Shown here piece after piece: positions 25,955 to 34,085 of a stretch of 64,000 nt of DNA (position 1 is its first letter; every line of letters starts with the position of its first letter). The stretch spans positions 1 through 64,000 of the forward strand of contig CAMNOU010000014.1 of assembly GCA_946546945.1 (NCBI GenBank), in the 5' to 3' direction. Position numbers and translations under genes: made by a program. This DNA comes from an uncultured Lachnospiraceae bacterium. Lineage in GTDB: Bacteria; Bacillota; Clostridia; Lachnospirales; Lachnospiraceae. The notes below the pieces were generated by a model. It was given only the letters and a program-made list of their open reading frames with translations. It had not been told where the DNA came from and ran no database searches.

Positions 25955-27136
25955 ATGATTTATAACAGATTAGTATGCGGTACGGAGCCTTCAAAATCGG
26001 TGACGCTGCTCGCAAAGACAAAAGAATTGCAGAAAACGGATAAAGAGATCATTAATCTGACCGGCGGGGAGCCGGATTTTCCCACGCCGAAGAAAATATG
26101 TGACGAGATCGCCCGTCAGCTGGCAGCGGGGAATACCCACTATACGGACAGCAGGGGGAATGAAGATCTTCGGATCCGCATCGCCCGGAAGCTGAATGAG
26201 GAGAATCACGCGCCTTACACGGCGGATCAGATTCTCATCACGCCCGGAGCAAAGATGGCCGTTTATCTGGCGGTCCGCGCACTGCTCAATCCGGGAGATG
26301 AGGCAATCTGGCTGACGCCCGGCTGGGTGTCGTATCCGTCCATCGTGGAGGTGAGCGGAGGGGTTCCGGTCGCGGTGCATCTGAACTACGAGCAGGATTA
26401 CCGGATACTGCCGGAAGCTTTGGAGGCAGCGGCTTCGGACAGGACAAAGCTGCTGATTCTGAACTATCCGAACAATCCCACAGGCCGTGTTCTGAGCGGC
26501 CCGGATATAGAAGCGGTCAGTTCCTTCCTTCGGAACCATCCGGATGTGGTTGTCATTTCAGATGAGATCTATGAAAAAATCATCTATGACGGAGCACAGG
26601 CTGTCAGCATGGCATCTTTTCCTGAATTTTTCGACCGGGTGATCGTCATCAACGGATTTTCCAAATGCAGTGCCATGACCGGCTGGAGAATCGGGTACCT
26701 GGCCTGCAATCCGGAATTGTACAGAGTCATCTTAAAACTCTTTCAGCATACGATCAGCTGTACCAGCGGTTTTTTGCAGAAAGGCGCTCTGACTGCCCTG
26801 GATTGCGCAGAAGAAACGGAACAGATGCGGAAAGCTTTCGAACACAGGAGGAATATTCTTGTGGAAGGAATGCAGAAGATCCCGGGAGTGGAGTTTGTTT
26901 CTCCGGCGGGCTCCTTTTATGCGTGGGTGAAGTTTGATACCGCAATGAGCAGTGAAGAACTCTGCCTGGATCTGCTGAATAAGGCAAAGATTGCCGGGGT
27001 CCCGGGGGATGCCTACGGGGAGGAAGCGGTGACATGCATCCGGTTTTCCTATGCGGCCTCGGAAGAAGAATTGGAAAGAATGCTTCAGGCATTAAATAAA
27101 TACATGACAGATAAAAGAAAGGAAGAGAGACAATGA
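25955..27136 (+). CDS. PLP-dependent aminotransferase class I/II (aspartate aminotransferase-like)
   Basis: 393 aa, fold-type I. The PLP lysine lies in GFSKCSAMTGWRIGY (SKxxxMTGWR); NYPNNPTG and SDEIYEK are the other cofactor-contact motifs. It would transfer amino groups between glutamate and an oxo acid; aspartate is most likely, but aromatic or branched substrates are possible. AGGAGG-like GGGAGG lies 8 bases upstream. A TATACT box at 25920-25925 may be the promoter, with a poor -35. The stop overlaps the next start (ATGA). Confidence 0.88.
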   Translation: MIYNRLVCGTEPSKSVTLLAKTKELQKTDKEIINLTGGEPDFPTPKKICDEIARQLAAGNTHYTDSRGNEDLRIRIARKLNEENHAPYTADQILITPGAKMAVYLAVRALLNPGDEAIWLTPGWVSYPSIVEVSGGVPVAVHLNYEQDYRILPEALEAAASDRTKLLILNYPNNPTGRVLSGPDIEAVSSFLRNHPDVVVISDEIYEKIIYDGAQAVSMASFPEFFDRVIVINGFSKCSAMTGWRIGYLACNPELYRVILKLFQHTISCTSGFLQKGALTALDCAEETEQMRKAFEHRRNILVEGMQKIPGVEFVSPAGSFYAWVKFDTAMSSEELCLDLLNKAKIAGVPGDAYGEEAVTCIRFSYAASEEELERMLQALNKYMTDKRKEERQ

Positions 27137-27498
27137 CAAACAAACAGATTGTAATGAATTTTTATGAGGAGTTTTTCAACAACTGGGACAAGTCCGTGAT
27201 TGATAAGTATATCAAAGAAGACTATATCCAGCACAACCCGAATGCGGAGACCGGACGGGAAGGGTTCCGGAAATTCGGCGACTTTTTCCTGGCTATGAAG
27301 CCGCACATGGATATTGTAAAAATCGCGGAGGAAGGTGATCTGGTCTTTGTATTCTTCAAATGCACGATGGGAAACGGAAGTATCAATAAAGTCTGCGATA
27401 TTTACCGTCTGGAGGACGGAATGCTCGCGGAACACTGGGATGTGGTGGAGCATGATGTGGGAGGCATTGTTGCGAAGCATGACAATGGCCTTTTCTGA
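27133..27498 (+). CDS. SnoaL-like (NTF2-fold) protein
   Basis: 121 aa. The pattern FYEEFFNNWD, YIKEDYIQHNPN, GREGFRKF and KVCDIYRLEDGMLAEHWDVV is that of the SnoaL-like polyketide-cyclase superfamily in the NTF2 fold, which includes small enzymes and ligand binders of unknown role. Translationally coupled to the aminotransferase through ATGA. No substrate can be named. Confidence 0.8.
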   Translation: MTNKQIVMNFYEEFFNNWDKSVIDKYIKEDYIQHNPNAETGREGFRKFGDFFLAMKPHMDIVKIAEEGDLVFVFFKCTMGNGSINKVCDIYRLEDGMLAEHWDVVEHDVGGIVAKHDNGLF

Positions 27499-27603
27499 TC
27501 ATCACAGATCCGGCATCTTTATTTCACAGGAAAGACATACTTTTCTGTTAAGATTCTTCAGAATATTGAGAATGCAATACTGACGATGACGGAGGACTCC
27601 GAT

Positions 27604-28284
27604 ATGGAAAAGCTGAAGATTTTAGTTGTAGATGACGAACCGAGAATGCGCAAGCTGGTTCGGGATTTCCTTGTGAAAAAAGATTTTGAAGTGCTGGAAG
27701 CCGGCGACGGGGAAGAGGCACTGGATGTGTTCTATAACCAGAAAAATATTGCGCTGATTATCCTGGATGTCATGATGCCCAGGATGAATGGATGGGAAGT
27801 GTGCCGGGAGATCCGCGAGAGCTCCAGGGTTCCGATCATCATGCTGACAGCCAAAGGCGATGAAAGCGATGAACTGATGGGATTTGAACTGGGCGTGGAT
27901 GAATATATCTCAAAGCCGTTTTCCCCGAAAATCCTGGTTGCGCGCGTGGAAGCGATTCTGCGAAGAACGAACCGGCTTTCTCTGGACGATCTGATTGAAA
28001 AGGGCGGAATTGTCATGGACAAATCTGCGCATACGGTGACGATCGACGGAAACCAGCCGGTGGAAATGAGCTTTAAAGAGTTTGAACTGCTTGCGTATTT
28101 TATGGAAAATGAGGGGATCGCTCTTTCGAGGGAGAAGATTCTGAATCATGTATGGAATTACGATTATTTCGGCGACGCCAGGACAATCGATACCCATGTC
28201 AAAAAGCTGCGCAGCAAATTAGGGGAAAAAGGAGATTATATCAAAACCATCTGGGGGATGGGATATAAGTTCGAGGTATGCTGA
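27604..28284 (+). CDS. OmpR/PhoB-type response regulator
   Basis: 226 aa. Receiver domain with acidic pair DDE (10-12), phospho-acceptor D55 in LDVMMP, and the KPF lysine near residue 102; then a winged-helix DNA-binding domain (MSFKEFELLAYFME, HVWNYDYFGDARTIDTHVKKLRSKL). Start at 27604 because GGAGG (27591-27595) is 8 bases before it; the frame extends to ATG 27586, which lies before that site. Overlaps its kinase by 7 bases. The target genes are not known. Confidence 0.93.
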   Translation: MEKLKILVVDDEPRMRKLVRDFLVKKDFEVLEAGDGEEALDVFYNQKNIALIILDVMMPRMNGWEVCREIRESSRVPIIMLTAKGDESDELMGFELGVDEYISKPFSPKILVARVEAILRRTNRLSLDDLIEKGGIVMDKSAHTVTIDGNQPVEMSFKEFELLAYFMENEGIALSREKILNHVWNYDYFGDARTIDTHVKKLRSKLGEKGDYIKTIWGMGYKFEVC

Positions 28285-29810
28285 AGCGAAAATCACTGAC
28301 CAGACAAATCCTTTTCCTGTTCTGTATTCTGACGGCGGGAACTATCCTGATCTGCTGGATCCTGAATACGACCCTGCTTGAGAAATATTATGTGGTAAAA
28401 AAACAGGGGGGAATGATCGAAAGCTATCAGACGATCCTGAAAGCCAGCCAGAGCGGGGAACTGGAATCCTCCGATTTTGATGTGACCTTCGAGAATATCT
28501 GCCTGAACGGAAATATCAAGATCGTTGTGTTTGCGCAGGACGGTTCTGTGGTGCGCTCTTCGGCAAACGATATGAGCACGATGCAGGAGGAGCTGATCCT
28601 TTCGGTATTTGAGCGGAATCCTGATGTTGTTGCAGAAGGAGATACCTACCAGCTGATCCAGAGAACAGATACCAGGCTGGGGGCTGATTACCTGATTCTC
28701 CTCGGCACACTGGACGATGGCGGGCTGATCCTGATGCGGACAGCGCTGGAGAGCATCCACGAGAGCGCGGTGATCTCCAATCATTTCCTTCTGATCGTCG
28801 GACTGATCGCGATCGGAGCCGGAAGCCTGGCCGGCGGGTATATCGCGTGCAGGATCACCCGCCCGATCCTGATGCTGACGAACATCTCAAAGAGAATGGT
28901 GAATCTGGATTTTGAGGCCAGATATGTGCCGGGAGCCTGGAAGACGAAAAAAGACCGTGAGATGATCGCGGAGATGGGGAAGGAGAAAGAGTACCCTGCC
29001 GTACCGGGAAATGAAATCGATCAGCTGGGCGAGCATTTCAACCAGATGTCGGACAATCTTGAACAGACGATTTCGGAATTGAAGACGGCAAATGTCGCTC
29101 TGCAGAAGGATATAGAAAAGAAGGAACAGATCGATGAGATGAGAAAAGAGTTCCTCTCGAATGTTTCCCACGAATTAAAGACTCCTCTTGCCCTGATCCA
29201 GGGGTATGCGGAGGGTCTGCAGGAGTGCATCAATGACGATCCGGAGAGCAGAAATTTTTATTGTGAAGTCATCATTGATGAAGCGTCCAAGATGAATCGC
29301 ATGGTTAAAAAACTGCTTACGCTGAATCAGCTGGAGTTTGGCAATGAAGAAGTGGCTATGTCCCGGTTTAATATTACAGAACTGATCGCGGGAATCACGA
29401 ATGCGTCCCGTCTTCTGATGGAGCAGAAGGGCATCACCCTGGAGATCGGCAGCCTCACGGAGTCTTATGTGTGGGGAGATGAGTTCATGATCGAAGAAGT
29501 AATCACGAACTATCTGAGCAACGCCATCAATCATTGTGAAGGGGAGAAGCGGATACGGTTTTCTTACGAGATACGGGGTGATCTGCTCCGGGTGAGCGTG
29601 TTTAATACCGGCAGGCAGATCCCGGAGGAGGACCTGGATCAGATCTGGGTAAAGTTTTACAAAGTGGATAAGGCAAGAACCCGGGAATACGGCGGAAGCG
29701 GAATCGGTCTGTCGATTGTTAAGGCAATCATGGATTCCATGGGACAGGCCTGCGGCGTGGTCAATCATGAGGATGGTGTCGAGTTCTGGATCGAACTGGA
29801 GACCAGATAA
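28278..29810 (+). CDS. sensor histidine kinase
   Basis: 510 aa membrane kinase, partner of the preceding regulator. First membrane helix at about 11-33, an extracellular sensor region of about 130 aa, second helix at about 168-190, HAMP domain, then the HisKA motif FLSNVSHELKTPLA with H298, N box NYLSNAINHC, and G boxes NTGRQIPEED and GGSGIGLSIVK. No known sensor domain was recognised, so the signal is unknown. Confidence 0.93.
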   Translation: MLKRKSLTRQILFLFCILTAGTILICWILNTTLLEKYYVVKKQGGMIESYQTILKASQSGELESSDFDVTFENICLNGNIKIVVFAQDGSVVRSSANDMSTMQEELILSVFERNPDVVAEGDTYQLIQRTDTRLGADYLILLGTLDDGGLILMRTALESIHESAVISNHFLLIVGLIAIGAGSLAGGYIACRITRPILMLTNISKRMVNLDFEARYVPGAWKTKKDREMIAEMGKEKEYPAVPGNEIDQLGEHFNQMSDNLEQTISELKTANVALQKDIEKKEQIDEMRKEFLSNVSHELKTPLALIQGYAEGLQECINDDPESRNFYCEVIIDEASKMNRMVKKLLTLNQLEFGNEEVAMSRFNITELIAGITNASRLLMEQKGITLEIGSLTESYVWGDEFMIEEVITNYLSNAINHCEGEKRIRFSYEIRGDLLRVSVFNTGRQIPEEDLDQIWVKFYKVDKARTREYGGSGIGLSIVKAIMDSMGQACGVVNHEDGVEFWIELETR

Positions 29811-29853
29811 GGCTGCCCGGGCCGCCTGAAACCATCTAATGGAGGATTGAGAG

Positions 29854-30459
29854 TTGATAGCGATTATAGACTATGACGCCGGGAATCTGAAGAGTGTGGA
29901 AAAGGCACTTGCGCATATCGGTGAAGAAAGCGTGATTACCGGAGATTTTCAGACAATCAGAAGTGCAGACAAAGTGATTCTGCCGGGGGTCGGCTCTTTT
30001 GGAGATGCAATGGCGATGCTGAAGCGGAAAGAACTGGATAAAGTGATCCGCGAAGTCACGGAGAAAGGAACACCTTTTCTTGGGATCTGCCTTGGCCTCC
30101 AGCTGCTGTTTGAAAGCAGCGAAGAGAGTCCCGGAGTGGAAGGACTGGGTATTTTGCCCGGAAAAATCTTAAGAATCCCCGACAGGGAGGGATTAAAGAT
30201 TCCGCATATCGGATGGAATTCCCTCGACCTTGTCAATGACGGGCGTCTGTTCCGGGGGCTTGGACCGGAACCGTATGTATACTTTGTGCATTCCTATTAT
30301 CTGCACGCAGAAGAGCCGGAGATTGTGAAGGCATCCGCGTCGTATGGTGTACAGATCCATGCATCGGTGGAAAAAGGCAATATTTTTGCCTGCCAGTTTC
30401 ATCCGGAAAAGAGCGGGACGACCGGGATTCAGATCCTGAAGAATTTCTGCGCACTGTGA
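29854..30459 (+). CDS. hisH: imidazole glycerol phosphate synthase, glutaminase subunit
   Basis: Supplies ammonia to HisF in histidine synthesis, 201 aa. Class I amidotransferase triad: Cys in GICLGLQLLF, His and Glu in FHPEKSG. The oxyanion motif is PGVGSFGDAM. Start is TTG at 29854, 8 bases after GGAGG; no better ATG exists. Forty-two bases upstream of hisF. The other his genes are not in the window. Confidence 0.94.
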   Translation: MIAIIDYDAGNLKSVEKALAHIGEESVITGDFQTIRSADKVILPGVGSFGDAMAMLKRKELDKVIREVTEKGTPFLGICLGLQLLFESSEESPGVEGLGILPGKILRIPDREGLKIPHIGWNSLDLVNDGRLFRGLGPEPYVYFVHSYYLHAEEPEIVKASASYGVQIHASVEKGNIFACQFHPEKSGTTGIQILKNFCAL

Positions 30460-30501
30460 CCGGAAAACCGCAGACGGGCCGGAGCCCCAAGGAGGAAAAA
30501 C

Positions 30502-31263
30502 ATGTTTACAAAAAGAATCATTCCCTGTCTGGATGTAAAGAACGGACGAGTAGTGAAGGGCGTGAATTTTGTTAATCTGCGTGACGCCGGAGATCCGGTG
30601 GAGATTGCAGCTGCCTATGACAGAGCGGGAGCGGATGAACTGGTCTTTCTGGATATCACGGCGTCCAGCGATGACCGGGCGACCGTGGTCGATATGGTCC
30701 GCAAGGTGGCAGAGACCGTCTTCATCCCGTTTACTGTCGGAGGAGGGATCCGTACGGTGGATGACTTCCGGATGCTGCTTCGCGAGGGGGCAGACAAGAT
30801 ATCTGTCAACTCCGCGGCGATCATGAATCCTTCCCTGATCTCGGAAGCGGCTTACAAGTTCGGCAGCCAGTGCGTTGTGGTCGCGATCGATGCCAGACGC
30901 AGGGAAGACGGAAGCGGCTGGAATATCTATAAAAACGGCGGACGGATCGACATGGGGATCGATGCCGTTGAATGGGCGGTGAAGGCAGACCGGCTCGGAG
31001 CCGGCGAGATCCTTCTGACCAGTATGGATTGTGACGGCACCAAAGCCGGATACGATATCGAACTTACCCGTACCATTGCGGAAAATGTTTCCATACCGGT
31101 GATCGCGTCCGGAGGAGCAGGCACCATGGAACATTTCTATGATGCGCTGACTGCCGGGAAAGCGGATGCGGCGCTCGCGGCATCACTGTTCCACTATAAG
31201 GAAATGGAAATCATGGATTTGAAGGAATATCTGGCCGGACGGGGCGTGTCTGTGCGGAAATAA
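30502..31263 (+). CDS. hisF: imidazole glycerol phosphate synthase, cyclase subunit
   Basis: TIM-barrel enzyme forming IGP and AICAR from PRFAR and ammonia, 253 aa. Catalytic Asp in [14 protein letters not shown] (residue 11) and the second Asp in [13 protein letters not shown] (about 130). Phosphate-binding GGGIR and ASGGAG are present. AGGAGG-like site 7 bases upstream. Confidence 0.95.
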   Translation: MFTKRIIPCLDVKNGRVVKGVNFVNLRDAGDPVEIAAAYDRAGADELVFLDITASSDDRATVVDMVRKVAETVFIPFTVGGGIRTVDDFRMLLREGADKISVNSAAIMNPSLISEAAYKFGSQCVVVAIDARRREDGSGWNIYKNGGRIDMGIDAVEWAVKADRLGAGEILLTSMDCDGTKAGYDIELTRTIAENVSIPVIASGGAGTMEHFYDALTAGKADAALAASLFHYKEMEIMDLKEYLAGRGVSVRK

Positions 31264-31283
31264 CGGAAGAGAGGAAATGGTTT

Positions 31284-31958
31284 ATGCCGCCGATTACAAA
31301 TGACTGGATTCATCCGCTCAGTGAGGAGTTCAGGAAACCGTATTATAAGGAACTTTATCAGAAGGTGCTGCAGGAGTATCGTACCCGGCAGATTTTCCCT
31401 GCTCCGGACGATATTTTCAATGCTTTTCATCTGACGCCGTTAAGCGAGGTGAAGGCCGTGATCCTGGGTCAGGATCCATACCACAATGACGGGCAGGCCC
31501 ACGGTCTGTGCTTTTCGGTAAAACCGGATGTGGAGATCCCGCCCTCACTGGTGAATATCTATCAGGAACTGCATGATGATCTGGGCTGTGAGATCCCGAA
31601 CAACGGGTATCTGGTAAAGTGGGCCAGGCAGGGAGTGCTCCTTTTGAATACTGTTCTGACGGTCCGCGCGCATCAGGCAAATTCCCACCGCGGGATCGGC
31701 TGGGAACAGTTTACAGATGCGGTGATTTCGGCTGTAAATGAACAGGACCGGCCGATTGTTTTTCTTCTCTGGGGGAGGCCGGCGCAGATGAAAAAGTCGA
31801 TGCTGAACAATCCGAAGCATCTGATCCTTGAGGCGCCGCATCCGAGTCCGCTCTCGGCATACCGCGGATTTTTCGGCTGCAGACATTTCAGCCGGACCAA
31901 TGAGTTTTTAAAAAGTCACGGGATCGAGCCGATTGACTGGCAGATTGAGAATATCTGA
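31284..31958 (+). CDS. ung: uracil-DNA glycosylase
   Basis: Family 1 UDG, 224 aa, removes uracil from DNA. Catalytic-water motif GQDPYHNDGQAHGLCFSV and the DNA-intercalation motif HPSPLSAYRGFFGC are both intact. Follows hisF by 20 bases and ends in a terminator. Confidence 0.96.
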   Translation: MPPITNDWIHPLSEEFRKPYYKELYQKVLQEYRTRQIFPAPDDIFNAFHLTPLSEVKAVILGQDPYHNDGQAHGLCFSVKPDVEIPPSLVNIYQELHDDLGCEIPNNGYLVKWARQGVLLLNTVLTVRAHQANSHRGIGWEQFTDAVISAVNEQDRPIVFLLWGRPAQMKKSMLNNPKHLILEAPHPSPLSAYRGFFGCRHFSRTNEFLKSHGIEPIDWQIENI

Positions 31959-31967
31959 TCAGAAATG

Positions 31968-31995
31968 AAAGGAATCTTGCGGGATTCCTTTTTTT
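31968..31995 (+). terminator. terminator after ung
   Basis: AAAGGAATC and GGATTCCTTT stem around a 5-base loop, followed by a T run. Confidence 0.8.
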
Positions 31996-32000
31996 GTGTT

Positions 32001-32015
32001 ACACTTGCAAAGTGT
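32001..32015. promoter_or_regulatory. small inverted repeat upstream of parE
   Basis: ACACTT-GCA-AAGTGT, a perfect 6-bp palindrome between the ung terminator and parE. It may be an operator or part of the promoter region; no regulator is recognised. Confidence 0.35.
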
Positions 32016-32069
32016 GAAAAATGCAAACAAACGTTTGGATAGATGTTTTTAGTGATAAAGGGAGAGACA

Positions 32070-33992
32070 ATGGCGAAGAAAGTAACGTATGATGCGGGCA
32101 GTATATCTGTCCTAGAGGGGCTGGAGGCAGTGCGTAAGCGTCCCGGCATGTATATCGGAAGTGTATCGCGCAAGGGACTGAATCATTTGATCTATGAGAT
32201 CGTCGACAATTCGGTGGATGAGCACCTGGCCGGAGCCTGTGATACGATCCGCGTGACACTGGAGGCGGACGGATCCTGCACGGTGGCGGATAACGGACGC
32301 GGGATTCCGGTCGGCATGCATGAAAAGGGGGTCCCGGCAGCGCGGCTTGTCTTCTCGACGCTTCACGCGGGAGGCAAATTTGATGATTCTGTCTATAAGA
32401 CGAGCGGTGGTCTGCACGGTGTGGGATCTTCGGTCGTCAATGCTTTGTCGACATATATGGATGTGGAGATCAGCCGTGAGGGAGCGATCCATCACGATCA
32501 TTATGAGCGCGGGATCCCGACGGAAAAGCTCGTGAACGGGCTTTTGCCTGTCATCGGAAAGACGAAGGATACGGGGACAAAAGTCAATTTTCTGCCGGAT
32601 CCGACGATCTTTGAGAAAACCAGATTTAAAGAAGATGAGATCAAAAGCCGGCTCCATGAGACCGCTTATCTGAATCCGGGGCTGACCATCCTTTATGATG
32701 ATCTGCGCGGTGAGGAACCGGAGCATATCGAATATCATGAGGAGGAGGGACTCGTCGGATTCGTAAAGGAGATCAACAAAAAGTCGGAGGTCCTTCATGA
32801 CCCTGTCTATTACTGCGGGGAGTGCGAGGGAATCGCTGTGGAGGCGGCTTTTCAGTATACCGGAGAGTTTCATGAGAACATTCTCGGATTCTGCAACAAT
32901 ATATACAATGCGGAAGGGGGAACACACATCACCGGCTTCAAGACTGCGCTCACGACCGTGATGAATCAGTACGCGCGTCAGATCGGCATCCTGAAGGAAA
33001 AGGATGCGAATTTTACTGGCGCAGATGTGCGCAACGGCATGACCGCAGTCATATCGATCAAACATCCTGCTCCCCGTTTTGAGGGACAGACCAAGACAAA
33101 GCTGGACAATCAGGATGCCGCGAAGGTGACGGCAAAGGTGACCTCGGAGGAGATCCAGCTGTTTTTTGATAAGAATCTGGATACACTGAAGACGGTTCTT
33201 TCCTGTGCCGAGAAAGCGGCGAAGATTCGAAAAACAGAAGAAAAGGCCAAAACAAATCTTCTGACCAGGCAGAAGTTTTCGTTTGACTCAAACGGGAAAC
33301 TGGCCAATTGCGAGAGCCGGGACGCATCGAAATGTGAGATCTTCATTGTGGAGGGAGATTCTGCGGGCGGATCTGCCAAGATGGCCCGCAACCGTATGTA
33401 TCAGGCCATCATGCCGATCCGCGGAAAAATTCTGAATGTGGAAAAGGCAAGTATTGACAAAGTTCTCGCCAACGCGGAGATCAAGACGATGATCAATGCT
33501 TTCGGATGCGGCTTTTCCGAAGGATACGGAAACGATTTTGATATCAAAAAGCTGAGGTATGACAAGATTATCATTATGGCGGATGCCGATGTGGACGGGG
33601 CCCATATCGCGACCCTGCTTCTGACTCTGTTTTACCGGTTTATGCCGGAGCTTATTTTTGAGGGACACGTCTATCTGGCCATGCCCCCTCTTTATAAAGT
33701 CCTTCCCGCAAAAGGCGAGGAGGAGTACCTGTATGATGACGATGCTCTGGAACATTATCGGAGTACGCACAAGGGCAGCTTTACCCTGCAGCGCTATAAG
33801 GGACTCGGGGAGATGGACGCGGAGCAGCTTTGGGAGACGACACTGGATCCGGAGCGGCGTATTCTGAAGAGAGTCGAGATCGAGGACGGAAGAATGGCAT
33901 CCAGTGTGACAGAGATGCTGATGGGTACGGATGTTCCTCCCAGAAAAGCATTTATTTATGATCATGCGAACGAAGCGGAGCTGGATGTGTAA
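32070..33992 (+). CDS. parE: type IIA topoisomerase ATPase subunit (ParE-like)
   Basis: 640 aa. GHKL ATPase motifs EIVDNSVDEHLAG, DNGRGIP and GLHGVGSSVVNAL; TOPRIM motifs VEGDSAGGSAKMAR and DADVDGAHI. Partner of the ParC-like gene 93 bases downstream. I call it ParE rather than GyrB because the paired A subunit lacks the GyrA box and it is not beside dnaA/recF; a second gyrase-type pair cannot be excluded. Start at 32070 after GGGAGAG; the frame opens earlier at 32043. Confidence 0.85.
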   Translation: MAKKVTYDAGSISVLEGLEAVRKRPGMYIGSVSRKGLNHLIYEIVDNSVDEHLAGACDTIRVTLEADGSCTVADNGRGIPVGMHEKGVPAARLVFSTLHAGGKFDDSVYKTSGGLHGVGSSVVNALSTYMDVEISREGAIHHDHYERGIPTEKLVNGLLPVIGKTKDTGTKVNFLPDPTIFEKTRFKEDEIKSRLHETAYLNPGLTILYDDLRGEEPEHIEYHEEEGLVGFVKEINKKSEVLHDPVYYCGECEGIAVEAAFQYTGEFHENILGFCNNIYNAEGGTHITGFKTALTTVMNQYARQIGILKEKDANFTGADVRNGMTAVISIKHPAPRFEGQTKTKLDNQDAAKVTAKVTSEEIQLFFDKNLDTLKTVLSCAEKAAKIRKTEEKAKTNLLTRQKFSFDSNGKLANCESRDASKCEIFIVEGDSAGGSAKMARNRMYQAIMPIRGKILNVEKASIDKVLANAEIKTMINAFGCGFSEGYGNDFDIKKLRYDKIIIMADADVDGAHIATLLLTLFYRFMPELIFEGHVYLAMPPLYKVLPAKGEEEYLYDDDALEHYRSTHKGSFTLQRYKGLGEMDAEQLWETTLDPERRILKRVEIEDGRMASSVTEMLMGTDVPPRKAFIYDHANEAELDV

Positions 33993-34085
33993 GAGGACAC
34001 CGCCGGAGGCAGGCTTTTTCAGGCGGCGAGACTTAAATCCGGATGAGAACAGATAGAAAAAGAAGAAGCAATAAGAGGGATAATT